A DNA stretch of 64,000 bases from the NCBI RefSeq assembly GCF_013520865.1, contig NZ_JACDXJ010000001.1:1583001-1647000 (forward strand), read 5' to 3'. Under the pieces are notes generated by a model. It did no database searches and was not told the origin of the DNA. It saw only the letters and a program-made list of their open reading frames with translations. Position numbers and translations under genes: made by a program. This DNA comes from Microvirga mediterraneensis. Lineage in GTDB: Bacteria; Pseudomonadota; Alphaproteobacteria; Rhizobiales; Beijerinckiaceae. Positions within the stretch are counted from its first letter, which is position 1; every line of letters starts with the position of its first letter. Below are positions 43,914-54,064 of this stretch, in pieces.

Positions 43914-45365
43914 TCAATTCCGAATCGGAAAGACCCGGGGGCTCAACTCCTCGAGCCCGCGTCCGGCCCAGTCCCGTTGCGGCGCCGCCGCAATGGCCTC
44001 CGCCTGTCCCCTGCGCAGCATTTCGAGATCCTCGCCGATGTCGAAGTCGAGAACATCGCCATCCTTCACGACCTGACGCCCGTCCACGTAGACATCCTTG
44101 ATGGCCCTGTCATTGGCTGAATAGACAAGGCTGCGAACCGGCTCGTAATCCGGCTGCATGTAGGGATTGCTCATGTCGACGACCGAGAAGTCCGCCTTGC
44201 AGCCGGGTGCGAGACGTCCCAGGTCGGGTCGGCGGATCATGTCGGCGCCGACCGCGGTGGCAGCCATGAAGGCGTCGTGGGTCGTGGCGGCCGTGAAGCT
44301 GCCTCCCACGATGCGGCCGGCGTAGCAGGCCATGCGGAGTTCATCGAGCATGTTGTGCGGGAAGCTGTCCGTCCCGATGCCGCACCGGATGCCGGCCTTC
44401 ACATAGCGGCTCAAGGTATTCAGAGCGATGCCGCGCCGTGCGAAGACCACGGGGCAATGCGCCACCTGGGCGCCGCTGTCGCGCAGACGCTCGAAGTCGT
44501 TGGCGTGAGGCCAGTGCAGCCACGGATGATCGTTGAGGAAGATGCAGTGGCCGATGATCGTATCGGGACCCAGCGCTCCGATCTTGTCCAGCCATTCGAT
44601 GGGCGTCGAGCCGTAGCGACGCATGATCTCCTGGAATTCCACGATGCTCTGCGCCGCGTGGATCTGGATCGGCTGGCCCCGTTCCCGTGCCGCATCGAGG
44701 GCGTCCCGGATCTGACCCTCGGTGCAGGTATCGATCTGCGCCGGGCCGATGAAGCCGGTGATGCGGCCGCTCGGGTGCTTCGAGGCGGCATCGGCGATGT
44801 CGATGGCCTCGCGCAGCAGCCGGTCGCCGGTTGCCGGATCGAGGTCGTATTCCACCGAATGGCCGTTGGTGGTCTTCCAGGGACCGGAGCGGAACATGCC
44901 CCAGAGCACGGCGCGGATGCCGGTCTCCGCATATTCATCGGCCCAGGTCGCGCGGGGGCGGCCGAGATCGCAGATCGTCGTGACGCCGCTCTTCAAGAGC
45001 TCCGACGTTGCCACGCGCAGGGCAGGGCGGGTGTATTCCGGACCGATCTGGAAGACCGGCATGAACTCGTAGAGGGAGCTCTGGCCGAGGCGCGGGCTGC
45101 CCAGTTCCTCCAGCATGCCCTTCCAGCCGGGCTCGTGTCCGGGATGGCTGTGGATGTCCACGAAGCCGGGGATGATCATCATCCTGCTGGCGTCGACCTC
45201 GGCATCGACGGAACCGGCATAATCCTTGCCGACATGGACGATATCGGAGCCTCGGATCACGAAATCCGCATTGCGGAGATAGACATGGGATCGGGCGGCT
45301 TCATCCCAGGCGACGATCCAGTCGCAGTTCCGGAAGAGGGTCGTCTTGGCGGCAGGGGTGGTCAT
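43914..45365 (-). CDS. Cytosine deaminase/guanine deaminase-like amidohydrolase (first)
   Basis: This is a 483-residue amidohydrolase of the TrzA/AtzA/cytosine-deaminase-like group. Metal residues are visible in DIHSHPGHEPG (HxH), QIHAAQS, GHCIFLND and GTDSFPHNM (catalytic Asp). It is closely similar along its length to the amidohydrolase at 46088 (IHAAQ, GHCIFL, MLDELRMA/MLEEMREA), so the two are paralogues. The substrate is unknown; deamination or hydrolytic removal of an amine from an aromatic or cyclic N-compound is likely. The ATG at 45365 gives the family N-terminus. It follows the racemase gene in the same direction. Confidence 0.87.
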   Translation of the reverse strand: MTTPAAKTTLFRNCDWIVAWDEAARSHVYLRNADFVIRGSDIVHVGKDYAGSVDAEVDASRMMIIPGFVDIHSHPGHEPGWKGMLEELGSPRLGQSSLYEFMPVFQIGPEYTRPALRVATSELLKSGVTTICDLGRPRATWADEYAETGIRAVLWGMFRSGPWKTTNGHSVEYDLDPATGDRLLREAIDIADAASKHPSGRITGFIGPAQIDTCTEGQIRDALDAARERGQPIQIHAAQSIVEFQEIMRRYGSTPIEWLDKIGALGPDTIIGHCIFLNDHPWLHWPHANDFERLRDSGAQVAHCPVVFARRGIALNTLSRYVKAGIRCGIGTDSFPHNMLDELRMACYAGRIVGGSFTAATTHDAFMAATAVGADMIRRPDLGRLAPGCKADFSVVDMSNPYMQPDYEPVRSLVYSANDRAIKDVYVDGRQVVKDGDVLDFDIGEDLEMLRRGQAEAIAAAPQRDWAGRGLEELSPRVFPIRN

Positions 45366-45402
45366 TTCGAACTCCGGGAAGCAGAGAAGTAAGTGTGAAT
45401 GT

Positions 45403-46074
45403 TCAGAATGTGGGCGCCTGCGACAGGCGCACATGGCCGACCGCCATGGCGACGGCGGCCTGTGTCGGCTCCACGACTGAAATGCCGACCGCGCCTTCCA
45501 GCGCGGCACGATATCGGGCCATGCCTGCGCATCCCATGACGAGAACGTCGGCGCCGTGCACGTCTTTCAACCTCCGCCCGACCTCGACCATGCGGGTCAA
45601 TGTTCGATCCTCGTCGGAGAGCTCCGCGACGCCGAGCCCGATCGGCAGATCGGCCGCGAAGCGGTCCATGACGCCCATCGCGCCGAAATAGCGAAGATGC
45701 CTCGGGATGGATGTCGGCAGGATCGCGATGACGCCGAAGCGCTGACCGAGGGTGAGCGCCGCCAGCACGCCGCATTCGGCAATGCCGAAGACGCGGCGGC
45801 GGCTCTGCTCGCGAAGGGCGTGGAGACCCGGATCCGAAAAGCACGCGATGACGAACGCGCCCGCATCCGCTTCCAGCTCGGCCGCCTTGCGCAGGATCGG
45901 CGTCACGACACCGTCCACGTCCCGCTGCGACTGGATGCCCGATGGTCCTTCTGTGAGGGAGAGACAGACGATGGCGGGCCCGTCGGCGCTTCGCAGGGGC
46001 GCCACGGCCTTGTCGATCTCTGCCGTGACGGTCTGGGACGAGTTCGGATTGATCACATAGACCGGCGAGCCCAT
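45403..46074 (-). CDS. Asp/Glu/hydantoin racemase family protein
   Basis: This is a 223-residue cofactor-independent racemase-family protein. Two half-domains each hold a catalytic Cys: FVIACFSDPGL (about residues 73-83) and VLVMGCAGMARY (about residues 177-188). VINPNSSQTVT is the typical N-terminus. Near a hydantoinase gene the best guess is hydantoin racemase, which equilibrates D- and L-5-substituted hydantoins, but an Asp/Glu racemase or maleate isomerase activity is possible. The ATG at 46074 has an AGGA ribosome site. It sits between two amidohydrolase genes, 13 bp downstream of the second. Confidence 0.88.
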   Translation of the reverse strand: MGSPVYVINPNSSQTVTAEIDKAVAPLRSADGPAIVCLSLTEGPSGIQSQRDVDGVVTPILRKAAELEADAGAFVIACFSDPGLHALREQSRRRVFGIAECGVLAALTLGQRFGVIAILPTSIPRHLRYFGAMGVMDRFAADLPIGLGVAELSDEDRTLTRMVEVGRRLKDVHGADVLVMGCAGMARYRAALEGAVGISVVEPTQAAVAMAVGHVRLSQAPTF

Positions 46075-46087
46075 GATCGTCTTATCC

Positions 46088-47530
46088 TCAGCGGGCGAGC
46101 GGCAGGGAATAGGGGGCGAGAACGGACAGCGGGCGGCCCTGCGGATCGTCCTGCTCGGCCCGCCGGCAGGCGCGTTTCTGCGCATCCTGCAGCTCCCGCA
46201 CTGCGCCGTCATAGTCGAGATTGACGACGCGGCGGTCCTTCAGGACAGCTTGCCCATCCACGTAAACGTCGCGAACGGCGCGCTCCGCAGCGCAATGGAC
46301 CAGATTGCGCAAGGGATCGTGGATGGGCTGCATGGCCGGATGGTTCAAATCCACCAAGGCTACATCCGCCTTGGCGCCGACCGCCAGCCGGCCGATGTCG
46401 TCGCGGCCGAGGGCTTTCGCCCCGCCCGTCGTCGCAACCGAGAACAGGCTGCCCGTATCGAGATCGAAAACGCTGCGGCCGGCGATGCGCGAGCAGATCA
46501 GTGCCTCCCGCATCTCTTCGAGCATGTTGAACGGGTAGCTGTCGGTGCCGAGACCGACATTGACGCCGGCACGGCGATAGGCGCCGAGGCTCTCCAGGGT
46601 CATGCCGCTGCGCGCGAAGGTAACGGGGCAATGGGCGACCGAAGTCCCGCTTGCGGCGAGCCGCGCAAGGTCGTCACGGCTGCGCTGCCTTGTCCAGGAA
46701 TGGTGGTCGAGAAAGATGCAATGTCCGAGAATCAGGTCCGGCCCAAGGACACCGAGGCGCTCCAGGAAAGCCGGCGCGGTCTCGCCGGTCCGACGCAGCA
46801 GTTCCTCGTGTTCAGCCATGGTCTGGGCTGCATGGATGGTGATGCGCATGCCGCGGCGGCGCGCCTCGGCGACGGCGTCCTGGATCAACTCCTCGGAACA
46901 GGTTTCGATCTGCGACGGGGCGATCACGCCGTCGATGCGGCCGCTGGGATGCGCGCGTGCTTCGTCGACGAAAGCCAGGGCTTCGGCATATCGCTCGCGG
47001 CCCTGAGCCGTATTCCAATCGAAATCGAGCTTGTGGCTTCCGGCCATACGCCACTGCGCTTCACGGAACCCAGGCGCGAGATAGGCCCGCAAGCCGCTCT
47101 CGGCGGCAAGGGAGAGCCATTTCGGAGAAGGCGATGCGATGTCGAGAAGCGTGGTGACGCCGCTGCGCATCAGGTCGCTGAGCATCACCGTCTGGCAGGC
47201 CGCCTTGGCATCCGCATCGGCGTCGATCAGGGCTGAATATTCATACAGGGCATTGCCCCAGAGAACGGCCGTTCCGACATCCTCGAACAGACCCTTGGCA
47301 ACCGGCTCGTCGCCGGAATGACAGTGAATGTTGACGAGGCCAGGCATCGCCATGACGCCCGCGCCGGCGATCTCTTCATCGGCACGGCCCTCGTAAGCCG
47401 GGCCGACATACAGGATGCCGGAAGCCGAGAAGGCGATGTCGGCATCGCGCATGTAGACGTGTTGCGAGGCCACTTCGTCCCAGGTAACGGCCCAGGCGGC
47501 TTTTCGGACAACCTTGATTGTATCGGTCAT
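46088..47530 (-). CDS. Cytosine deaminase/guanine deaminase-like amidohydrolase (second)
   Basis: This is a 480-residue paralogue of the amidohydrolase at 43914. It keeps all metal motifs: NIHCHSGDEP (HxH), TIHAAQT, GHCIFLDHH and GTDSYPFNM. The two differ enough to be an old duplication with probably distinct substrates. It follows the hydantoinase gene by 57 bp and precedes the racemase gene. There is no signal peptide. Confidence 0.87.
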   Translation of the reverse strand: MTDTIKVVRKAAWAVTWDEVASQHVYMRDADIAFSASGILYVGPAYEGRADEEIAGAGVMAMPGLVNIHCHSGDEPVAKGLFEDVGTAVLWGNALYEYSALIDADADAKAACQTVMLSDLMRSGVTTLLDIASPSPKWLSLAAESGLRAYLAPGFREAQWRMAGSHKLDFDWNTAQGRERYAEALAFVDEARAHPSGRIDGVIAPSQIETCSEELIQDAVAEARRRGMRITIHAAQTMAEHEELLRRTGETAPAFLERLGVLGPDLILGHCIFLDHHSWTRQRSRDDLARLAASGTSVAHCPVTFARSGMTLESLGAYRRAGVNVGLGTDSYPFNMLEEMREALICSRIAGRSVFDLDTGSLFSVATTGGAKALGRDDIGRLAVGAKADVALVDLNHPAMQPIHDPLRNLVHCAAERAVRDVYVDGQAVLKDRRVVNLDYDGAVRELQDAQKRACRRAEQDDPQGRPLSVLAPYSLPLAR

Positions 47531-47587
47531 GATCTGTCGATCCGGTGGAAATGGGTTGAAGGGTGATGGGGCATGCCGGCGGCGCGA

Positions 47588-49048
47588 TTACAGAAGCTGC
47601 GCGCCGAAATTGGTGGAGGGATCGAACTCGGGGCCGAGCCTGCCGGTCGGCCGCATGGAGGCGGCGATGCCGCGCAGCTGCAGCCGCCCCGATCCCGGAG
47701 ATGCCTGAAGCCGTCCGTCACCGATGATCGTCTCACCGCGACGCAGGACGGTTTCCGGCCAGCCTTTCAGCCTGCGGCCCGCGAAGGGATTGTAGCCCAC
47801 GTTGTCATGCAGCCCGTCGTCCTGGAGAACGACCTCGCGGTCGGGATCCCAGATCGCAATGTCCGCGTCGGCGCCCACCGCGATGGCACCCTTTCGAGGA
47901 TGGAGCCCGTAGATCTTCGCCGGGGCGGTGGCCGTCAGCTCGACGAACTTTTCGATGGTCGAACGCCCTTGGCTCACCATGGCATCGAAGAGCAGCGGCA
48001 GGCGCGTCTCCAATCCGGGCAGGCCGTTCGCGATCTGCTTGAAATCCGGGTTCGCTCCAGCGGCCAGTTTGCCGCTTTCGTCGAACCGGTAGGGTGCGTG
48101 GTCGGAGGAGATGATCTGGAGATCGCCGAGCTCCAGCCCGCGCCACAGGGCCTCCTGGTCCGACGTCGTGCGCGGAGGAGGGGAGCACATCCATTTGGCG
48201 CCTTCAAGGTCCGGACGGTCGAGGTCCTGGGCCGTCAGGAAAAGGTATTGCGGGCAGGTCTCCGCGAAAACCTTGATGCCCTCGCCGCGCGCGCGCCGGA
48301 CGACGGCGGCGCCCTCGGCGGTCGAGACATGAAACAGCATGACGGGCTGGTCGAGAAGCTGGGAGAAGCGGATCAGGCGTTCGAAGGCCTCGATCTCGCA
48401 AACCCGTGGATGACTGACCCCATGGAACTTGGGCTCGACATAGCCGCGGGCGATAAGCCTGTCCGCCATCCACTTGATCATGCCGTGGTTCTCGGCATGC
48501 GCGCAGACCAGGGCTCCGTATTTGCGCGCCACCATCATCACGTCGAGCACCTGCTCGTCGAGGAGGCGCACCCGGTCGTACGTCATGAAGACCTTGATCG
48601 ACCGATGGCCGGCCTCTATCAGCCGAGGCAGATCCTGCTCCAATGTTTCAGGCGTCGGATCCGAGATCCAGAGGTGGAAGGCGTAATCCGTTACCGCGCC
48701 GGCTGCCGCGAGGCGCGCGTAGCTCTCCACCACATCGCGCAGCCTGTCCCCACGGTGTTGGGCCGCGAAGGAAATGACCGTGGTCGTTCCGCCGAATGCG
48801 GCGGAGCGCGTCGCCGTCTCGAAGGTGTCGGCATTCATCAATCCGCCGCCGGAGAGCTGCTCGATATGGCAATGGGCATCCACGCCACCGGGCAGAACGA
48901 ACTTGCCGGCGGCATCGATGCTGGCGCGTGCCTGAAGGTCGCGGCCCAATGCGGCGATTTCTCCATCCTGGATCGCGACGTCCATCGCCGAGACGCCTTC
49001 GGTGGTCGCGACGCGTCCGCCTTTGATGACCAGATCGTATTCGGCCAA
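47588..49048 (-). CDS. Dihydropyrimidinase/D-hydantoinase
   Basis: This is a 486-residue cyclic amidohydrolase that opens hydantoin or dihydropyrimidine rings. It has GGVDAHCHIE (HxH ligands), the lysine expected to be carboxylated in SIKVFMTYD, HAENHG, HVSTAEG and SSDHAPY. TTG at 49048 gives the family N-terminus (AEYDLVIKGGRV) and has a G-rich ribosome site; another TTG at 49105 is less likely. It heads a four-gene run with two amidohydrolases and a racemase. No N-carbamoyl amino-acid amidohydrolase is evident in the window. Confidence 0.9.
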   Translation of the reverse strand: MAEYDLVIKGGRVATTEGVSAMDVAIQDGEIAALGRDLQARASIDAAGKFVLPGGVDAHCHIEQLSGGGLMNADTFETATRSAAFGGTTTVISFAAQHRGDRLRDVVESYARLAAAGAVTDYAFHLWISDPTPETLEQDLPRLIEAGHRSIKVFMTYDRVRLLDEQVLDVMMVARKYGALVCAHAENHGMIKWMADRLIARGYVEPKFHGVSHPRVCEIEAFERLIRFSQLLDQPVMLFHVSTAEGAAVVRRARGEGIKVFAETCPQYLFLTAQDLDRPDLEGAKWMCSPPPRTTSDQEALWRGLELGDLQIISSDHAPYRFDESGKLAAGANPDFKQIANGLPGLETRLPLLFDAMVSQGRSTIEKFVELTATAPAKIYGLHPRKGAIAVGADADIAIWDPDREVVLQDDGLHDNVGYNPFAGRRLKGWPETVLRRGETIIGDGRLQASPGSGRLQLRGIAASMRPTGRLGPEFDPSTNFGAQLL

Positions 49049-49311
49049 TCGGTTCCCCCCAAGGTTCCCGCAGGATCGTTTGTTGTTCTCTTTAATGGGG
49101 TTCAATGTACGCAGACGGGTTGGGCCTCAGCAAGGAGAAGTTGCCGAGACACAAGTCTAAATTCGCCGCTGCTGAGATGATGTAGGATATCGCTTCAGGA
49201 TGCGGCCGATCTGCGACCGTCGCTCATGCGGAAAGGGTAGCGTTCAAATCCTTCTGGACCTGCTACCATGCACCCGTCGGATACCTAAGCATCATTCGCA
49301 GGAGGAGCAGC

Positions 49312-49557
49312 ATGTCGAGAGCACCGGGCGGACGGCGGACGACCGATCCCTTGAAGGCCGCCGAGGCGGCGTTCAAGAAGGTCACGACGAAGCCGATCGA
49401 AGGACCACCCAAGACGACCGCGATCCCTGGCGTGAAGGAGACCATCACGCTGCGCATCGACCAGGACGTGCTCGCGTTTTTCCAGGAGGATGGTCCGGGC
49501 TGGCAGGAGCGGATCAACGCAGCCCTGCGCAAAGCCGCCGGGAAGTCCGGCGACTGA
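49312..49557 (+). CDS. BrnA-like antitoxin protein, orphan
   Basis: This is an 81-residue protein whose C-terminal half (about residues 42-76) has the BrnA fold pattern: a beta strand ETITLRIDQDVLAFFQ followed by GPGWQERINAALRKA. In type II BrnTA systems BrnA is the DNA-binding antitoxin and BrnT the RNase toxin, normally encoded just upstream. No BrnT-like frame is seen on either side here, so this is an orphan or a stand-alone regulator. GGAGGAG precedes the ATG. Confidence 0.75.
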   Translation: MSRAPGGRRTTDPLKAAEAAFKKVTTKPIEGPPKTTAIPGVKETITLRIDQDVLAFFQEDGPGWQERINAALRKAAGKSGD

Positions 49558-49602
49558 CGCTCACCGGCCGCTTTCTGCGCGACAGGAATTGCAGAGAGCT
49601 TC

Positions 49603-50040
49603 CTACCATCGATGGGGCGGATCGACCGGTCGCGGCTCATCGGCGAAGTCGGACTGGTCTTGGTACGGCTCATACTGGCGGATACGCCGCTGCTCGTCGG
49701 GCCAGCGCGGCTCGCGTCTGAGCTCCGATTCGGTGTCGCCTCGGATGCCATTCAAGAGAGCAAGGCCGCCCTGCAGCACGGAGCGGACCGCATCGACTGC
49801 GACATCAGCGATGTCGCGCAGGCGAAGATCGCCGATGTCGCTCGCGGAACGCTGCTGGACCTGACCGCCGGAAACGTCCGGGGCCCGTTCCGGGATCAGG
49901 TTCGAGAACACGCCGGCTCCGCCCAGGATGACGAGCAGAACCAGGGGAACCACAAGGCGGAACGCCAAGCCGATGATTCTGGACACGATAACGTAGCCGA
50001 TGATCAGGACGATTGCGGTCGCGATAAATCCGGTGCTCAA
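49603..50040 (-). CDS. Small membrane protein of unknown function
   Basis: This is a 145-residue protein with two N-terminal hydrophobic stretches (about residues 7-24 and 28-46, rich in Ile, Val and Leu) and a polar, charged C-terminal half ending in PHRW. I recognise no family. Coding is supported by the distinct hydrophobic/hydrophilic layout and the size. It converges on the orphan BrnA gene. Confidence 0.5.
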   Translation of the reverse strand: MSTGFIATAIVLIIGYVIVSRIIGLAFRLVVPLVLLVILGGAGVFSNLIPERAPDVSGGQVQQRSASDIGDLRLRDIADVAVDAVRSVLQGGLALLNGIRGDTESELRREPRWPDEQRRIRQYEPYQDQSDFADEPRPVDPPHRW

Positions 50041-50134
50041 AGTGATTGTAACCTCGTCATGGTCGATGCGGGGCCCAGCCCATCGGGGAGATCGACGGCT
50101 TTTTTATGGACCCCGCTGCCGCGATCCCTGCACA

Positions 50135-50186
50135 AGCGCATCGTCGCGAGCGAAAAATCGGGTTCCACTTTTCCGTACGATGCGCT
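50135..50186. repeat. Palindromic intergenic repeat (REP-like), upstream of tRNA-Leu
   Basis: Perfect 10-bp outer arms AGCGCATCGT and ACGATGCGCT enclose an inner part with GCGAAAAAT and ACTTTTCCGT and a GGGTTCCACTT core. This layout is typical of the short palindromic repeats scattered in rhizobial and methylobacterial genomes. It ends 15 bp before the tRNA gene. Confidence 0.75.
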
Positions 50187-50200
50187 AACAGAGCGCCAGC

Positions 50201-50285
50201 GCGGCCGTGGCGGAATTGGTAGACGCACTACCTTGAGGTGGTAGCGGGGAGACCCGTGGAGGTTCGAGTCCTCTCGGCCGCACCA
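50201..50285 (+). tRNA. tRNA-Leu (anticodon GAG)
   Basis: The gene is 85 nt with acceptor arms GCGGCCG / CGGCCGC, the discriminator A and an encoded CCA end. The anticodon stem CTACC / GGTAG holds the loop TTGAGGT with anticodon GAG at 50235-50237. A long variable arm (CGGGGAGACCCG region) marks the class II tRNA-Leu, and the T-arm GGTTCGAGTCC is standard. It reads CUC and CUU codons. Confidence 0.95.
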
Positions 50286-50352
50286 TTCATTCGAATGTCG
50301 AGCGAGGAATTCCCGACACCGGCATCAACGATGCCGTTTGAGAGAACGAGAG

Positions 50353-50372
50353 AGCGCCCCGACCGAGGCGCT
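50353..50372 (+). terminator. Possible tRNA terminator hairpin
   Basis: AGCGCC and GGCGCT form a 6-bp stem with an 8-nt loop, followed by GTCTT, 68 bp after the tRNA end. The U-tract is weak. Confidence 0.35.
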
Positions 50373-50549
50373 GTCTTAAGCCTCATTCAGGGCGCCCATG
50401 TGCCAAGGGAATGACGCACATCCTGGATGTAGATCACGCATCGCCGTCGACAATCCCGCATTCCTGCCATGTTGCAGCCGGCATCGGGACATTGTGCGAT
50501 CGTGTTAAGCATGGCGCCCTTCACCGGCCGCGCCACACGATTCATGGAA

Positions 50550-50753
50550 ATGTCCGATACACAGATCTTCGCTTTTCTGGTGATGCCTTTCCTGCTCGTC
50601 CTGTGCTGCAGCGCGGTGTTCTTCAGCCGTGAAGGGACGAAGCCGGAGAAACCTGTCGCGCCGCCCGAGCCTGTGACGCGGCCGAACACGTATACGCGCA
50701 AGCCACGCAAACGATCACCCTCGGCCAAGCGGCCTGAGGCGGTGGAGGATTAG
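50550..50753 (+). CDS. Small hypothetical membrane protein
   Basis: This 67-residue frame begins with a hydrophobic span (about residues 6-26, IFAFLVMPFLLVLCCSAVFF) and continues as a Pro/Lys/Arg-rich polar tail ending in AVED. No family is recognised. An in-frame ATG two codons upstream is equally possible. The ribosome site is poor, so the gene is tentative. Confidence 0.4.
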   Translation: MSDTQIFAFLVMPFLLVLCCSAVFFSREGTKPEKPVAPPEPVTRPNTYTRKPRKRSPSAKRPEAVED

Positions 50754-50889
50754 AGAATTGTGCAGTGAAGTGGGTCAGATGCTGCGTGCTTTATAAGATA
50801 TGAAAACTCTTCTCCTTTTCGAGGAAGTATCGGAGGTGGTAGCGTGGGTGATCACCAATCAGAACTCGGCACGGCGGTGCCGCAGCTTC

Positions 50890-50910
50890 ACCTCTCCCTA
50901 TAGGAGAGGT
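50890..50910. repeat. Short palindrome in the intergenic region
   Basis: ACCTCTCC and GGAGAGGT form an 8-bp perfect inverted repeat with a 5-nt centre. It lies in the 284-bp gap between the small hypothetical gene and the CoxE-like gene, which otherwise shows no gene. There is no T-run, so a dispersed repeat or RNA structure is more likely than a terminator. Confidence 0.4.
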
Positions 50911-51037
50911 ACTGGCGCCACACCTTTCAAGCCTCGAGATAAACGCGCTGATTGATTTTGCCTGGAACGCGGATCCGCCTGCGTCCCGGGTTTATGGGCA
51001 GTCTCCTCGGTTGACGAGAGATTGGCGAATCTGACCG

Positions 51038-52254
51038 TCACGACGCCCGCAGCCATGCGCGTGGATCGGCTCGCTCGGACATGTCGCCGGACAACGAGCG
51101 GCAGAGATCTTCCATCGACGTGAGATTATGGATGGGCCTGAACTCGTCCACATGCGGCAGCATCGCGCGGATGCCGGAGGCGCGCGCCTCGAAGGCGTCG
51201 AACCGAAGGAGCGGATTGAGCCAGAGAAGGCGTCGGCACGAGCGCCTGAGCCGGTCCATCTCGAAGGTCAGTTCCGGCGTCACCTCGCGCTCGAGCCCGT
51301 CCGTGAAGAGCAGCACGATCGCGCCCTGGCCGAGCACCCGGCGCGACCAATGGCGGTTGAAGTCGTGCAGCGCATGGGCGATGCGTGTCCCCCCCTCCCA
51401 GTCCTGTACGCGCTTCGACGCGCGGGCGAGCGCCTCGTCCGGGTCGCGGCTCGTCAGTTCGCGGCTGATGTTGGTCAGCCGAGTTGCGAACACGAAGGAA
51501 TGGACCCGTCGCCTTTTCTCCGCGATGGCATGCAGGAAGTGCAGGAAGACGCGGGAGTAATCGGCCATGGAGCCGGAAATGTCCACGAGCGCCACCACCG
51601 GAGCGTGCCGCACGGCCCGAGAACGATAGGTCAGGTCGATCACGGCCCCGCCGCCGCGCAGCGAGCGCCGGAAGGTCCGGCGCGGATCGATGCGGCGGCC
51701 GCGCGGATCGGACAGGAACCGGCGCGTGGTCACCTCGTCGTCCGGCAGGGATATGTCGGCGATCAGGCGCTTGGCCACGGCGATCTCCCCGGCCGACATC
51801 TGGGCGAAATCCTTCGCCTTCAGAACCTCGCGGTCCGACACGGTCAGGCGGGCGGAGAATTCCGTCTTCTCGACAGGATCCGGCTTCTCCTGCCGTGGCG
51901 TGGCGAGGGCCTCGGCCACGCGCAGGGCGCCGGCCTTCGGTTTCTTCTCCTCGTGGGCTGCGCCGGGAGCAATCGGCGACATCTGGGCGATCAATTTCTC
52001 GATCAGCGCGCGCCGCCGCCAGAAGATTCTGAAGGCCTGGTCGAACAGGATGCTGTGCTCGCGCCGCTTCACGAACACGGCGTGGAGCGTCCAATAGAAA
52101 TCCTCGCGCGGGCCGATTCCCGCCGCCTCGACCGCCGCAATGGCATCGAGAACCGCCCCTGGGCCGACCGGCAGGCCCGCGGCCCGCAGGGCCCGGGCGA
52201 AATAGGCGATGTTGTCCGCGAGACGTCCTTCACCCCGGGCGGCGGACGCATCGG

Positions 52255-52258
<4 letters not shown>
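51038..52258 (-). CDS. coxE: CoxE-like VWA-domain protein
   Basis: This is a 406-residue protein with a C-terminal von Willebrand A domain. The metal site DISGSMADYS (MIDAS DxSxS) starts near residue 233 and a later Asp lies in LLFTDGLERE. In cox clusters CoxE works with the MoxR-type ATPase CoxD in maturation of the molybdenum enzyme active site. Its ATG overlaps the CoxD stop, so the two are co-translated. It is the last gene of the cluster. Confidence 0.88.
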
Positions 52259-53169
<911 letters not shown>

Positions 53170-53245
53170 GTGCTCTGCTGCTCCTCAAGGGCATGATGCC
53201 CGGGCGAGCCCGGGCATCGAGTCAACGTCCTTCTGGTGTGGCTGT

Positions 53246-54052
53246 TCAGCCCCGCGCGGCCGCCGCCTGAACGGCTCTGCGGGCCATGACAGCGACGAGA
53301 TGGGCGCGATAGGCGGCATCCGCATGGATGTCGCTGTTCATCTCGGTCTCCGGCACGGCGACGCCGTCGAGGGCTTCCGGGGTGAAGGTCCCGCCCAGCG
53401 CCTGCTCCATCGCATCGGCCCGGAACACGCCGTTCGAGCCGGCGCCCGTCACGGCGACCCGTACGCCGTCGGCATGCTTGGCCACGAACACGCCGACGAG
53501 CGCGTAACGCGACGCCGGGTTGCGGAACTTGGCATAGGCGGCCTGGGAGGGGATGGGGAATGCGATCTGGGTGATGATCTCTCCCTCGTCCAAAGCCGTC
53601 GTGAAGATGCCCTGAAAGAAATCGTCCGCTGCAATCTTTCGCCGGTTCGTGACGATCGTCGCGTTCAGGGAGAGGCAGGCGGCGGGATAATCCGCCGACG
53701 GGTCGTTGTTGGCGACCGATCCGCCGATGGTGCCGCGATTGCGAACATGCGGATCGCCGATGAGCTCGGCCAGTTCGGCCAAAGCCGGGATCGCTTCCCT
53801 CACTTCGGCTGAGCTGGCGACCTCCGCGTGTTTCGTCATGGCCCCGATGGTGAGCGTGTTGCCGGAGCGCTCGATGCCGCGCAACTCCGCGATCTGACCG
53901 AGATCGATCAGGTTGGCGGGGCCGGCGAGCCGCAGCTTCATGGTCGGCAAAAGTGTGTGGCCGCCGGCGAGGAACTTGGAATCCTCGGCCTGACCCACGA
54001 GGCCGACGGCCTCCTTGATGCTCGTCGGGCGGTGGTATTCGAAAGCGTACAT
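53246..54052 (-). CDS. coxM: FAD-binding medium subunit of a xanthine dehydrogenase/CODH-family enzyme
   Basis: This is a 268-residue flavoprotein subunit that passes electrons from the iron-sulfur subunit to the acceptor. The FAD-contact motifs [15 protein letters not shown] (about residues 32-46) and [17 protein letters not shown] (about residues 109-125) are intact, and the C-terminal CO_deh_flav_C region follows. It starts 12 nt after the large-subunit stop, giving gene order S-L-M, which is the order found in form II clusters. Confidence 0.93.
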   Translation of the reverse strand: MYAFEYHRPTSIKEAVGLVGQAEDSKFLAGGHTLLPTMKLRLAGPANLIDLGQIAELRGIERSGNTLTIGAMTKHAEVASSAEVREAIPALAELAELIGDPHVRNRGTIGGSVANNDPSADYPAACLSLNATIVTNRRKIAADDFFQGIFTTALDEGEIITQIAFPIPSQAAYAKFRNPASRYALVGVFVAKHADGVRVAVTGAGSNGVFRADAMEQALGGTFTPEALDGVAVPETEMNSDIHADAAYRAHLVAVMARRAVQAAAARG

Positions 54053-54064
54053 TCCATCCTCCCC

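Noticed and set aside
50890..50910. Terminator for the cox cluster
   Set aside because: The hairpin lies about 130 bp beyond the coxE stop and has no T-run on either strand.
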